A stretch of 43,416 nt of DNA from Rhodanobacter panaciterrae (lineage in GTDB: Bacteria; Pseudomonadota; Gammaproteobacteria; Xanthomonadales; Rhodanobacteraceae), in NCBI RefSeq assembly GCF_014651895.1, contig NZ_BMXT01000006.1, positions 1 to 43,416 of the forward strand, in the 5' to 3' direction. This document shows, one piece after another, positions 1-9,568 of this stretch (position 1 is its first letter; the number at the start of each line of letters is the position of its first letter). A model generated the notes under the pieces. The model saw only the letters and a list, made by a program, of their open reading frames with translations. It was not told the origin of the DNA and did not search any database. The position numbers and the translations under genes were made by a program.

Positions 1-76
1 GATTCATTCATCCGGCATCTATCGACCAAGCATTCTCGGCTAGTTGCATGAGGAGTCCATACACGAAATGTTAGGC
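1..76 (-). repeat. Partial attC-like recombination site at the 3' end of a gene cassette
   Basis: Read on the minus strand, the stop codon of the small gene (79-77) is followed directly by GCCTAAC (76-70) and then ATTTCGT. The integron attC consensus begins with the core RYYYAAC and a nearby TTCGT box, and this 14-base stretch differs from the common GTCTAACAATTCGT start at only two positions. The second half (L' and the closing GTTRRRY core) is not visible in the remaining 69 bases, so the site either continues past the window or is degenerate. Site type is inferred from sequence and position; no structure was computed. Confidence 0.5.
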
Positions 77-447
77 CTATCGTTCGCGCTTGATGGCCGA
101 AACAATGAACCAACACCAGTAGCGTACCCCAAAAGAAGTCGATGATACGGCGGTGCCAAATATGCCAGCCAACGGGCGCCACCCGTGAGCGGCTAGCCGA
201 TACCCAAATACGGCAAAAGTGATACTGACTATTGGGAGAAGGATGAAAAATAGTATTGCTCCGATGTACATGCCCTTCATGCAAACTTCGCCGGGCGTAC
301 AAGGAAACATGACTCTAATGAGGAACTGTTCGAGCAAGAGGCTGACTATCGCGCCGACACAAAGTCCACCCAAAGCTGCCGCGATTCTCAGCGAGACCTT
401 GATGACGCAGAGAAGAGCTTTAGGTATTCGTTCCATGGTGGCCTAAC
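70..447 (-). mobile_element. Integron gene cassette (core-to-core), one gene
   Basis: Two inverted 7-base cores, GTTAGGC at 70-76 and GCCTAAC at 441-447, bracket a single minus-strand gene almost exactly. On the coding strand the order is GTTAGGC, four bases, start codon, gene, stop codon, GCCTAAC, which is the standard anatomy of a mobile integron cassette. The 5' side on the coding strand, CTACTTAGCGTTAGGC, resembles the 3' half of known attC sites, which end in a stretch like AACTCAAGCGTTAGGC. The cassette has clearly lower GC than the roughly 65% GC flank. No integrase gene is in the window, so this could be part of an array, a lone cassette, or an attC cluster without integrase. Confidence 0.55.
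77..436 (-). CDS. Small multi-pass membrane protein, integron cassette gene, unknown function
   Basis: The 119-residue product has hydrophobic stretches at about 9-43 and 56-80 and a weaker one at about 88-113, ending in a basic tail (KRER), so two or three membrane helices are likely. Two cysteines lie between the first two segments (CTPGEVC, about 46-52), possibly in an extracytoplasmic loop. I recognise no family. The ATG at 436 sits only four bases after the GTTAGGC core and has no good Shine-Dalgarno sequence; cassette genes often depend on a site in the preceding attC or on the array promoter. The TAG stop abuts the next core. Codon use and GC differ from every other gene here, which fits a transferred cassette. 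Many cassette genes encode small membrane proteins of unknown role. Confidence 0.6.
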   Translation of the reverse strand: MERIPKALLCVIKVSLRIAAALGGLCVGAIVSLLLEQFLIRVMFPCTPGEVCMKGMYIGAILFFILLPIVSITFAVFGYRLAAHGWRPLAGIFGTAVSSTSFGVRYWCWFIVSAIKRER

Positions 448-721
448 GCTAAGTAGACCCCGAAAGTGAGGTGTTGCGCCGAGTATGCGAGCCAGCCACG
501 AGCTTGCACAAGCGGCATGTATTTCTTTCGGATCAGTCTCTTGTGCTGCCGCACCACGCTCCAGCCAGGCAACACGATGCCGTTGTTATCCGGGACTTTT
601 GAGGGTGTATGAGTTAGCCGGTGAAATCGCAGGTGTAACGGGAGCTTCTGCGAGGCGCGACGGAATCCGATGCCTGGCTTGCTGCTTATGCGGCAACAAC
701 GCGTCAGAAACGAAATACAGC
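448..721. other. Gap between the cassette and the glucan synthase gene; no convincing gene
   Basis: This 274-bp stretch has lower GC than the neighbouring genes. The minus strand near 448-460 carries the presumed 3' half of an attC. An open frame starts with GTG at 725, overlapping the TGA of the giant gene, and runs to 420. Its product is rich in Cys, Arg and Ser, resembles nothing I know, and reads through the presumed attC and into the cassette gene, so I do not call it. A degenerate older cassette or an attI-side remnant is possible. No terminator was seen after the giant gene. Confidence 0.4.
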
Positions 722-3700
722 TCACCCCGCTCGCGGCCAGTTGAGCTCCACGCTGTGCTCCACCCCATCATCGACCAGTGCAATGCAGCCATCCGCTTGC
801 ACCACACCATCCAGCCACACGGTGCTCAATGTGCCCGCCTCGCTCTGGCGCAGGTTGATCCGGTACGGCGTGTCGCGGTGGCGATAGTCCAGCGAGAAGC
901 CGTCCCACTCGGCGGGCAGCACCGGCGCGAAGCGCAGTTTGCCGGCTTCCAGCCGCAGACCAAGCAGCGATTCGACGATCAGCCGGTACATCCAGCCGGC
1001 GGAGCCGGTGTACCAGCTCCAGCCGCCGCGGCCGATGTGGGGCTCGACGGCGTAGACGTCGGCGCTGACCACGTAGGGCTCGACCTTGTAGACGTCCATT
1101 TCGATGGCGTCGCTGCCGTGGCTGACCGGGTTGATCATGCGCAGCAGTTCCCATGCGCGGGCGCTGTCGCCGAGTTCGGCGAAGGCCATCGTGGCCCAGA
1201 TCGCGGCGTGCGTGTACTGGCCGCCGTTCTCGCGCACGCCGGGCACGTAGCCCTTGATGTAGCCGGGGTCGAGCGGCGACTTGTCGAAGGGCGGATCGAG
1301 CAGTTGCACCAGGCCGGCGTCGCAACGCACCAGGTGCTGGTCGAGTGAAGTCATTGCCTGCTGCTGGCGTTCGGGCGTGGCGATGCCGGATAGCACGGAC
1401 CAGCTCTGCGCGATCGAGTCGATACGGCACTCGTCGTTGCTGCTGGAGCCGAGCGGGGTGCCGTCGTCGAAATACGCGCGGCGATACCAGGCGCCGTCCC
1501 ACGCATGCTGTTCCAGCGCGACGCGCAGCAAGCTGACCTCGCTTTCGCAGCGCAGCGCGAACGCTTCGTCGTCGTGCAGCCGGGCCACTTCGGCGAAGCG
1601 GGTCAGCACGTCGCAGGAGAAGAAGCCCAGCCATACGCTTTCGCCGCGACCGGCTTCGCCGACGCGGTTCATGCCGTCGTTCCAGTCGCCGCTGCCGATC
1701 AGCGGCAGGCCGTGCACGCCGCGCGGCAGGCTGTGTTCGATCGCGCGCACGCAATGCCGGTACAGCGTTTCGCGCAGGCCCGACGGTTGCGGCAGGTCGT
1801 AGTAGGACTCTTCGCCGTGATGCAGCGGGCGGCCTTCGATATAGCCGACCGGTTGATCCAGCACGCCGGTGTCGGCGCTGGCCAGCACGTAGCGGCTGGT
1901 GGCCAGCGGCAGCCACAGGTAGTCGTCGGAGCAGGCGGTGCGCACACCGCGGTCCAGCGGTGGATGCCACCAGTGCTGCACGTCGCCTTCGGGGAACTGG
2001 TGCGCGGCGCACAGCAACAGTTGCGCGCGCGACAGTTCGGGCGCCGCGTGCAGCAGCGCCATCGAATCCTGCAGCTGGTCGCGGAAGCCGAACGCGCCGC
2101 CGGACTGGTAGTAGCCGCTGCGCGCCCACATGCGGCAGGCGATGGTCTGGTACAGCAGCCAGCCGTTGGCCAGCACGTCGAGCGCCGGCTCCGGTGTCTT
2201 GATCTGCACGGCGCCGAGCGTGCGCGACCAGTGCGCGCGCACTTTCGCCAGCGCATCGGCGGCGCTGCCGGTGCCGCGGAAGCGTTGCACCAGTGCGCCG
2301 GCGTCGGCCGCGTCGCGACCGAGGCCAAGCCGGAAGATCAGCTGACGCTGCTCGCCAGCGTCCAGTGTCACGCTGACCTGCAGCGCCGCGCACGGATCGA
2401 AGCCCGCGCCGAGCCGGCCGGACAGCTGGGTGCGCCCCAGCCCGGCCGGTGCCGCGGTGCTGCCGTTGCGGCCGAGGAATTCGCCGCGGTCGCCGTCGAT
2501 GCCGCGGGCGGGGTCGTCGACGTCGAAGAACGCGACCCGGTTCGGGAACTCGGTGTTGTACGCATTGCGGGCGAACAGCGCGCCGCTGGCCGGATCCGAT
2601 TCGGTGACCACGTGCATCGCCGTGCGCTCGCGCAAGTCGCCGAGCAGCCATTCGACATAGCCAGTAACACTGAGCTTGCGTGGCTGGCCGGAATCGTTGC
2701 GCAGCTTCAGCACCGAGAATTTCACCGAGGCATCCAGCGCCACGTAGATCCACAGCTCGGAGTGGATGCCGTCCTCGACATGCTCGAACACGCTGTAGCC
2801 GAAGCCGTGGCGGGTGATGTAGTCGCCGTTGCCGCGTGCGGGCAATGGCGTGGGCGACCAGACCTGGCCGGTCTCCTCGTCGCGCAGGTACAGCGCTTCG
2901 CCGCTGGCGTCGCCGACCGGGTCGTTGTGCCACGGCGTGAGACGGAATTCGTGCGCGTTCTCGCCCCAGGTATACGCGCTGCCGCTCTCGGAGATCACCG
3001 TGCCGAAGTGCGGGTTGGCCAGCACGTTGGACCACGGCGCCGGGGTGGCATCGCCTGCGCCCAGCGTGATCACATACTCGCGGCCGTCCGCGCTGAAGCC
3101 GCCGTGCGGATTGGTCAGCTGCAGCGGGAGAGCAGCGGGTGCGAGTGCGCTGGACGAGATGCGTCGCGGCTTGCTCGGTTCGAAGCGCGGCGCGTGCGTT
3201 TCCGCCCGACGCCGGCTGATCTGTTCGGTCAGGCTGCCGCGGTTGTCGGCCAGGATGATCCGTGCGCTGGCCAGCATCAGCATGCGGTCCTCGCCGGACA
3301 GCTGCTGCGCCGGACGCACGAAGATGCCGCCGGGATGATCGAGCAGGCTGGCCTCGCTGCCGGAGGCGATCAGACCCATGATCAGGTCCTGCAGCTCCTG
3401 CCGGTAGCCGGCGCGATCCTCGTTCCAGATCACCAGATCCACCGCCAGTCCTTTCTGGCGCCAGTACGCATGCGCCTGCACCAGCTGGCGCACCAGTTCG
3501 ATCCGCGCCGGATCGGCGATCTGCAGCAGCACGATCGGCAGGTCGCCGGAGATCGCCTGTCCCCACAGCCCGGACTGGCCGCGCCGGTTGCCACGCAGCA
3601 GCGCCGGCTCGGCGCGCAAGTTCGCGTTCGGGTAGATGATCGAGGTGGCCATGTGCTCGTACAGCTGCGCATCGGCGAGGCTGGCGTTGAGCTGGCGCAG

Positions 3701-6700
3701 CAGCACCTGGCTGTGCGTCCACGCCAGGTCGAACACGCGGTCGGCCAGATGGCGGTCGCGGTATTTGCCGATCAGTTGCAGGCAGCCGGCGCGCTGGTCG
3801 GCGATGCCGGTGACGAAGTCGATGGTGGCCGACTGCTCCGGCTCCAGCGTGATGCGGCAGCGGATCGCCACGATCGGATCGAGCACCGAGCCGGCACTGT
3901 TGGACAGCTGCGCCTGTTCGCGATCCAGCACCTGTGGCTGCGCCGTGCTGCGACCGCGGCCGATGAAGCGTGCGCGGTCGGTCTCGTAGGAAATCTGATC
4001 GATGTCGGCATCGTGCACGGCCAGCAGGTGGCACATCCACGGCACGTGCTCGTCGTGCGCGCGTGGTCGGCGCGTGCACACGATCGCCTGCAGCTCCGGG
4101 ACCAGCTCGGTCTGCACGAACAGCTTGCTGAAGGCCGGATGCAGCGCGTCGGCGAGCGGCGGCGCCAGCACCACTTCGGCGTAGCTGGTCAGCTCGATCG
4201 TGCGCCGCGTGCGGCTGCGGTTGGTGATGCGCGTGCGGCGAAGCTCGATGTCGTCCTCGGGCGACACCACGATCTCGGTGTGCGCGTCGAACTCGCGTTC
4301 GCGCACGCGGAACTCAGCGCGCGCGTCGGAGAAGATCGCCTCGAACAGTTCGGTCTTCTTCAGCGTCGGCTGGTACGCGGTGGACCAGTACTCGCCGCTG
4401 GCGACGTCGCGCAGGTAGCAGAACATGCCCCAGTGATCGCGCGTGATGTCCTCGCGCCAGCGCGTCAGCGCCAGTTCGCCGCGCCGGCTGTAGCCGCCGC
4501 CGGCACTGCTGATCATCGCGTGGTAGTGGCCGTTCGACAGCAGCTGCACGGCCGGTCGCTGCCGGTCCGGGTCGGCGAACACGCGCAGTCGCGCTTCGGC
4601 GGCGCGCGAATTGCCGTCCTGTTCGGGGAAGCCGGAAGCATGCAGGTATTCCGCGGCCGTCCGCGGCACGCGTTCCTGCAGCAGCAGGCTGGTCGCCTGG
4701 AACTGCGGATCGGATTCGAAGCGCCGCTGCATCGGCCGCCCCAGCATCGCGTAGGCCAGCGCCAGCAGGCTCATGCCCTGGTGATGCGCCATGAACGATT
4801 GCACCAGCGCCGAGCTCTGCCCCAGCGGCAATCGGGCCGGGGTGTAGTCGATCGCCTCGTACAGGCCGAAGCGACCGGCCGCGCCGGCGTCGGCCAGTCG
4901 CTGCAGATTTCGGGTCGCCGCGGCCGGCGCCACCACCATCGCCAGCACGGTGGCATACGGCGCGATCACCACGTCATCGCCGAGCCCGCGCTTGAGGCCG
5001 AGGCCGGGCACGCCGAACGCGCGGTACTGGTAGGTGAAGTGCGCGTCCAGCGTGTTGTAGCCCGATTCGGACACGCCCCACGGCACGCCCAGCTGGTTGC
5101 CGTATTCGATCTGTCGCGCCACCGCGGCACGACAGGTCTGGTCGAGCAGGGTGCCTTCGTAGCTCGGCATTACCAGCGTCGGCATCAGGTATTCGAACAT
5201 CGAGCCGGTCCACGACAGCAGCACCGGTTCGCCGCCGCTGGTGGTCAGCAGCCGGCCCAGCGAGAACCAGTTGTCCTGCGGCAGCTGGCCCTGCGCGATC
5301 GCCACGAAACTGGCCAACCGCGCTTCCGAAGCGAGCAGGTCGTAGTAGCTCGCGTCGAGCCGGCGCTCGTCGACGTTGTAACCGATCGCCAGCAGGTCGC
5401 GCGCGCTGTCGTACAGGAAGCGGTAGTCCATCAGCGCCAGCTCGCCGGCCTGCTGTGCGAGCTTCTCGATCGCGGCGATGCGTTCGCGCGCATGTTCGCG
5501 GATGGCCTCGGCATCGGCGTCGGCGGCCCAGCACAGCGGCTCGATCCGGGCGAGCTGGCGCAACGTGGGAATACCGTTGAAGCCGCCGTCGTCGTCGTGC
5601 GGCGGATCGAGCTTGAACAAGGCGGCCTCGTCGCACAGGTCGCTGGATTGTTCGAGCAGGGCCGCGAGCCAGAATTCCGCCTCGCTGCCGGGTTCGACGC
5701 GCAGCGTCTGCGCCAGCGCGTGGGCGTGATCGAGCTGCTGTTGGAGTAGTGCCGTGACTGCACTGGTGACGTTTGGCGGCGTGAGCAGCGCGGCCTGCAG
5801 TTCGCGCTGCAGCGGAGCCAGCAGGGCGGCGCCGCTGCTGTCGAGCGTGTCGTGCAAGACGTTCAACGTATCGAGCAGACCTTGCAGCACACGCGGCTGG
5901 AATACCGGTTCGTCGAGCAGTGCCAGCAGGCCCGGCCGCAGGGTCAGCAGGTGGCCGGCGAGGTTGCCGCTGTCCACCGCCGAGATGTACAGCGGCGCCA
6001 GCGGCCGCAGGCTCAGCGTGTCGTACCAGTTGTAGAAGTGGCCGCGATGGCGCGGCAGTGCCTGCATCGTGGCCAGCGTCTGGCGCGTGCGTTCGAGCAG
6101 GCGGCCGCTGCTGAGGAAACCGAAATCGAAGCCGGCCAGGTTCGCCAGCAGCGCCATGCCGATATTCGTCGGCGAGGTGCGATGGGCGATCACCGGTCCG
6201 GGCTGCTCCTGCAGGTTGTCCGGCGGCAGCCAGTGGTCGGCCGGGCCGACGTGGGTATCGAAGAACGCCCACGTGCGCCGTGCCAGCACGCGCAGGAAGC
6301 GCAGCTGCGCCGGGCTCGGCGCGAACGCGTCGGGTTTGCGCGCCTGGCTGATCCACCATGCCAGCGACGGCGACAGCAGCCACAGCAGCAGCAACGGTGC
6401 CGCCAGCAGCAGGACCATCGGCCGCTGAAGCGCCAGCGTCACGGTCAGCACCAGCGCGAGCAGCGGGCCGATCCACATCACCCGCCACAACGCCGCCGGC
6501 GCGTTGTTGCTGTGGCGTTCGACGTCGCTGGAGGTCTGCCACTGCAGCAGGTTCCGGTGGCTGATCGCCATCCGCCACAGCGTGCGCACGATCGCGTCGA
6601 GCTGGTACAGCACCTCATGCGGCAACCATGCCAGCCCCAGCGCGATCCGCGCGAAATGCTGCATGCCGGCCTGGAAACCGGCGCGCAGATGCTGGTCCAG

Positions 6701-9385
6701 CTGCACCTCGCGCGGCTTCTGCACCAGCTCCAGCAGGGCCGACAGCAGCGGCGGCACCAGCACCATCGCCAGCACCGCCAGCGTCCACGACAGCACCGGC
6801 GACAGCAGCAACCAGCCGGTGACCAGCAGCACCAGCAGCGAGGTCGGCACCAGGCTGCGGCGCAGGTTGTCGAGAATCTTCCAGCGTGACAGCGCGGTCA
6901 GCGCGTTGCGGCGCCAGCCGTCATGCGCGCTCGGTGCCCACGGCAACAGCCACGGCAGCAGCTGCCAGTCGCCGCGAATCCAGCGATGGCGGCGCTTCAC
7001 GTCGGCGCCGTAGCGGGCCGGGTATTCCTCGAACAGTTGCACATCGCTGAGCAGGCCCGCGCGTGCGTGGCAGCCCTCGACCAGGTCGTGGCTGAGGATG
7101 CGGTTTTCCGGGAAGCGTCCTTCCAGGCTGCGCTCGAACGCATCGATCGCGTAGATGCCCTTGCCGATGAACGAGCCTTCGCGGAACACGTCCTGATAGA
7201 CGTCCGAGACCATCTGCGTATACGGGTCGATGCCGGCATCGCTGCCGTACAGCTGCGCGTAGCGCGAGCGTGCGGTGCTGGGCAGGCTGATCCCCACGCG
7301 CGGCTGCAGGATCGCGTAGCCGGAGACCACGCGCCGCTGTACCGGGTCATACACCGCGCGGTTGAGTGGATGGTCGATGGTGCCGACGAAGGCCTGCGCC
7401 GCATCGCGCGGCAGTTCGGTGTCGGTGTCCAGCGTGATCACGTACTGCACCGGCGGCAGTCTCGTGATGTCGCCGACGACCAGCATGAAGCGGTCGTGCG
7501 CATTGCCGCGCAGCGGCAATGCCAGATCGGTTTGCTGGCCGCGCAGCAGCGCGTTGAGATCGGCCAGTTTGCCGCGCTTGCGCTCGTGGCCCATCCAGCA
7601 GCGCTCGGCCGCGTTCCAGCGGCGCGGTCGGTGGAACAGGAAGAAGCGATCGGCATCGCTGCCGGCGTAGTGCTCGTTGAGCGCCTCGATGCGTCGCCGC
7701 GCCAGTCGCAGCAAGGCTTCATCGCCGGGCAAGGTCTCGCTGTCCGCGTCGGCGAAATCGGTGAGCAGGGCGAAGTGCAGGTGCTCGTCGCGGTTGCCGA
7801 GGAAGCGCACTTCCAGCGCCTCGACCAGATCCTCGACGTCCTGCGCGCTGGCGAACAGGCTGGGGATCGCCACCAGTGTGCGCGCACTGGCCGGGATGCC
7901 ATCCGAATAATCCATCCGCGGCAACTGCTGCGGTGCCACCGTCAGCGTGGCCATCCAGTTGAGCAGGCTCAGCCCCAGTTGGCTGGCCAGGATGGTGGCC
8001 GGCACCGCGAGCGCGATCAGCGCCCACAGCGGCAGCCGGTCGTGCGCGGCGGCAGCGACCAGCGGCTGCGCGAACGCAAACGTCAGCAAGGCCAGCAGGC
8101 CCAGGTAGATCGGCAACGGCGCACGGTCGAAAGCGCGACGCAGTGTCGTGCTCAGTCGGGGCCGGATGCCGAGGTGTTGTTCCAGCGTGCGGCGGCCGCG
8201 ATCGATCAGGTAGAAGCCGACGTGCTGCGGCAGCGAGGCGGTGCTGTCGGTCGGTGCGTCGGCCTGGCACAGCGCGATCGCCGCCTCGGCCACCTCCAGT
8301 TCGGTCACCCGATGATGGCGCGCGAGCGCTTCCACCACGTGGCGATAACGGTCGCGGGTAGCGAAATCCATCGCCGCGTAGACGCCGACCGGATCCTCGC
8401 GCAGCCGTTGTTCGACCAGGCTGCTGTGCTCGACGAAGTCGCGCCAGTCGATCGCCGACAGCGCCCGCAGGCTGCCGATGCTGTTGCTGATCGAGACCTG
8501 GTTGGCCGCCTGCTGCTGCGCTTCGAGCTGCACCAGATGCTCGATGCTCTGGCCCGACGCGGACAGGCGCTGCTCGATCCAGCTCAGCGGCAGTGCCAGT
8601 GCCGGGCTCTGACCCTGCAGCCGGCGCGCCATTTCGGCGACGAACGAGCCGTTCATCGGCGGGTTCGAGCGCGCCATGTCGGCGACCACCAGCACCACCG
8701 AGTTCGGATCGCGCTCGGCGGTGGCGGTCATCGTGTCGGCCCAGCGCGCGGCCTTGCCGCGATGGCGCCAGTCCGCCATCACCCGCGCGGCGACCCGGCG
8801 CAGGTTCTCGAGCAGCGCCAGCCGCAGCATGATCGGGATCGCCCACAGCTCGCCCAGCTTCAGCGGGGTCACGCTCTGGTAGGCGTTGATGAAGCGGTGC
8901 ACGCTGTTGGTGTCGACGCGGCCGTCGCCGTGCGAAATGATTTCCAGCGCGATGTCGTACACCCGCGGCAGGCCGGCCGACGGGCCGTTGTCCAGTCGCG
9001 GCAGTTCGCGGCTGTAGCCTTTCGGCAAATGCCGGCGGGCGATCCGGACCTGTTCCTCGAGCAGGTAGAAGTTGTCGAGCAGCCACTCGCCGGCCGGGGT
9101 CACGCGCCATTTGCGCCGGGTCGCGTCGGTCAGCCGCTCGCAGGTATGCGCCAGCACCGCTTCGTTGTCGGCCAGCCGGGCCAGCAGCAAGTCCGCACTC
9201 GAGCGCGTACTCAAGCGGTGCTGGCTGGCCAGCGCCGCGCCATGCCGCTCCATCTGCTCGGCGCTGAACAGTTCCGAACGCAGTGCCGGTTCCTGTTCCG
9301 GCCGGGTCCGCGCTGCCGCACGACGGCGCCGGAACGCGCGCAGGCGGCGCAGCTTGAGCAGGTCGAGGAGGTTGCCGATGTTCAA
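722..9385 (-). CDS. ndvB: Cyclic beta-1,2-glucan synthase-like protein (NdvB/ChvB family, GT84 + glycoamylase-like + GH94)
   Basis: At 2,887 residues this matches full-length cyclic beta-1,2-glucan synthases (about 2,830-2,870). These inner-membrane enzymes make, cyclise and trim periplasmic beta-glucan from UDP-glucose. Order: a soluble N-terminal region (1-430), membrane helices near 435-490, a GT84 glycosyltransferase with TLDTDTELPRDAA (about 650) and RHRWIRGDWQ (about 800), more helices at about 848-885 and 975-1013, a glycoamylase-like domain (HRTSPTNIGM near 1065, GVPWGVSESGYNT near 1430), and two GH94-type parts with GHYHAMISSAGGGYSR (about 1620) and SGDWNDGMNRVG (about 2565, with the expected catalytic Asp). 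No frameshift was seen. The start is a TTG at 9385, preceded 8 bases upstream by AAGGAA; there is no in-frame ATG nearby. In rhizobia and Brucella the product serves osmoadaptation and host interaction. Linkage and ring form here are inferred from family only. Confidence 0.9.
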   Translation of the reverse strand: MNIGNLLDLLKLRRLRAFRRRRAAARTRPEQEPALRSELFSAEQMERHGAALASQHRLSTRSSADLLLARLADNEAVLAHTCERLTDATRRKWRVTPAGEWLLDNFYLLEEQVRIARRHLPKGYSRELPRLDNGPSAGLPRVYDIALEIISHGDGRVDTNSVHRFINAYQSVTPLKLGELWAIPIMLRLALLENLRRVAARVMADWRHRGKAARWADTMTATAERDPNSVVLVVADMARSNPPMNGSFVAEMARRLQGQSPALALPLSWIEQRLSASGQSIEHLVQLEAQQQAANQVSISNSIGSLRALSAIDWRDFVEHSSLVEQRLREDPVGVYAAMDFATRDRYRHVVEALARHHRVTELEVAEAAIALCQADAPTDSTASLPQHVGFYLIDRGRRTLEQHLGIRPRLSTTLRRAFDRAPLPIYLGLLALLTFAFAQPLVAAAAHDRLPLWALIALAVPATILASQLGLSLLNWMATLTVAPQQLPRMDYSDGIPASARTLVAIPSLFASAQDVEDLVEALEVRFLGNRDEHLHFALLTDFADADSETLPGDEALLRLARRRIEALNEHYAGSDADRFFLFHRPRRWNAAERCWMGHERKRGKLADLNALLRGQQTDLALPLRGNAHDRFMLVVGDITRLPPVQYVITLDTDTELPRDAAQAFVGTIDHPLNRAVYDPVQRRVVSGYAILQPRVGISLPSTARSRYAQLYGSDAGIDPYTQMVSDVYQDVFREGSFIGKGIYAIDAFERSLEGRFPENRILSHDLVEGCHARAGLLSDVQLFEEYPARYGADVKRRHRWIRGDWQLLPWLLPWAPSAHDGWRRNALTALSRWKILDNLRRSLVPTSLLVLLVTGWLLLSPVLSWTLAVLAMVLVPPLLSALLELVQKPREVQLDQHLRAGFQAGMQHFARIALGLAWLPHEVLYQLDAIVRTLWRMAISHRNLLQWQTSSDVERHSNNAPAALWRVMWIGPLLALVLTVTLALQRPMVLLLAAPLLLLWLLSPSLAWWISQARKPDAFAPSPAQLRFLRVLARRTWAFFDTHVGPADHWLPPDNLQEQPGPVIAHRTSPTNIGMALLANLAGFDFGFLSSGRLLERTRQTLATMQALPRHRGHFYNWYDTLSLRPLAPLYISAVDSGNLAGHLLTLRPGLLALLDEPVFQPRVLQGLLDTLNVLHDTLDSSGAALLAPLQRELQAALLTPPNVTSAVTALLQQQLDHAHALAQTLRVEPGSEAEFWLAALLEQSSDLCDEAALFKLDPPHDDDGGFNGIPTLRQLARIEPLCWAADADAEAIREHARERIAAIEKLAQQAGELALMDYRFLYDSARDLLAIGYNVDERRLDASYYDLLASEARLASFVAIAQGQLPQDNWFSLGRLLTTSGGEPVLLSWTGSMFEYLMPTLVMPSYEGTLLDQTCRAAVARQIEYGNQLGVPWGVSESGYNTLDAHFTYQYRAFGVPGLGLKRGLGDDVVIAPYATVLAMVVAPAAATRNLQRLADAGAAGRFGLYEAIDYTPARLPLGQSSALVQSFMAHHQGMSLLALAYAMLGRPMQRRFESDPQFQATSLLLQERVPRTAAEYLHASGFPEQDGNSRAAEARLRVFADPDRQRPAVQLLSNGHYHAMISSAGGGYSRRGELALTRWREDITRDHWGMFCYLRDVASGEYWSTAYQPTLKKTELFEAIFSDARAEFRVREREFDAHTEIVVSPEDDIELRRTRITNRSRTRRTIELTSYAEVVLAPPLADALHPAFSKLFVQTELVPELQAIVCTRRPRAHDEHVPWMCHLLAVHDADIDQISYETDRARFIGRGRSTAQPQVLDREQAQLSNSAGSVLDPIVAIRCRITLEPEQSATIDFVTGIADQRAGCLQLIGKYRDRHLADRVFDLAWTHSQVLLRQLNASLADAQLYEHMATSIIYPNANLRAEPALLRGNRRGQSGLWGQAISGDLPIVLLQIADPARIELVRQLVQAHAYWRQKGLAVDLVIWNEDRAGYRQELQDLIMGLIASGSEASLLDHPGGIFVRPAQQLSGEDRMLMLASARIILADNRGSLTEQISRRRAETHAPRFEPSKPRRISSSALAPAALPLQLTNPHGGFSADGREYVITLGAGDATPAPWSNVLANPHFGTVISESGSAYTWGENAHEFRLTPWHNDPVGDASGEALYLRDEETGQVWSPTPLPARGNGDYITRHGFGYSVFEHVEDGIHSELWIYVALDASVKFSVLKLRNDSGQPRKLSVTGYVEWLLGDLRERTAMHVVTESDPASGALFARNAYNTEFPNRVAFFDVDDPARGIDGDRGEFLGRNGSTAAPAGLGRTQLSGRLGAGFDPCAALQVSVTLDAGEQRQLIFRLGLGRDAADAGALVQRFRGTGSAADALAKVRAHWSRTLGAVQIKTPEPALDVLANGWLLYQTIACRMWARSGYYQSGGAFGFRDQLQDSMALLHAAPELSRAQLLLCAAHQFPEGDVQHWWHPPLDRGVRTACSDDYLWLPLATSRYVLASADTGVLDQPVGYIEGRPLHHGEESYYDLPQPSGLRETLYRHCVRAIEHSLPRGVHGLPLIGSGDWNDGMNRVGEAGRGESVWLGFFSCDVLTRFAEVARLHDDEAFALRCESEVSLLRVALEQHAWDGAWYRRAYFDDGTPLGSSSNDECRIDSIAQSWSVLSGIATPERQQQAMTSLDQHLVRCDAGLVQLLDPPFDKSPLDPGYIKGYVPGVRENGGQYTHAAIWATMAFAELGDSARAWELLRMINPVSHGSDAIEMDVYKVEPYVVSADVYAVEPHIGRGGWSWYTGSAGWMYRLIVESLLGLRLEAGKLRFAPVLPAEWDGFSLDYRHRDTPYRINLRQSEAGTLSTVWLDGVVQADGCIALVDDGVEHSVELNWPRAG

Positions 9386-9419
9386 ATCCGATGTTCCTTG
9401 AGGTTCATGCCAGCTCGGC

Positions 9420-9530
9420 TGTGCGGCGTCCGTCCGGAGGACGGTCTGGCCTGGCGACGCTCTGGCGGATATCCGCTACGGCTTGCGGCTACCGCTCGGA
9501 CCCTACGCGCCGGCGTGTGAAGATGGCGCA
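9420..9530 (+). repeat. Putative interspersed extragenic repeat with a short hairpin
   Basis: The gap between the divergent glucan synthase and acetyltransferase genes contains a hairpin with a perfect 6-bp stem and a GGA loop (9430-9444), followed by a stretch that translates as RPEDGLAWRRSGGYPLRLAA. I associate this kind of pseudo-coding translation with extragenic repeats scattered through Xanthomonadales genomes. No second copy was seen in this window, so repeat status is an inference. Promoters for both divergent genes must also lie here but I could not place them. Confidence 0.3.
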
Positions 9531-9568
9531 CGCTACGATGGGCGCTTGTTTCTCACCGGAGTCATGCC

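Noticed and set aside
420..725. 101-codon minus-strand frame whose GTG overlaps the glucan synthase TGA
   Set aside because: The overlap looks like coupling, but the product is Cys/Arg/Ser-rich, matches nothing, lacks coding bias and reads through the presumed attC into the cassette gene.
1505..5749. Very long plus-strand open frame opposite the glucan synthase gene
   Set aside because: It is the antisense of a well-supported gene in GC-rich DNA, where stop codons are rare; its product is low-complexity Arg/Ala/Gln/Val with no domain.
6923..9520. Second long plus-strand open frame opposite the glucan synthase gene
   Set aside because: Same antisense artefact, and it runs into the putative repeat upstream.
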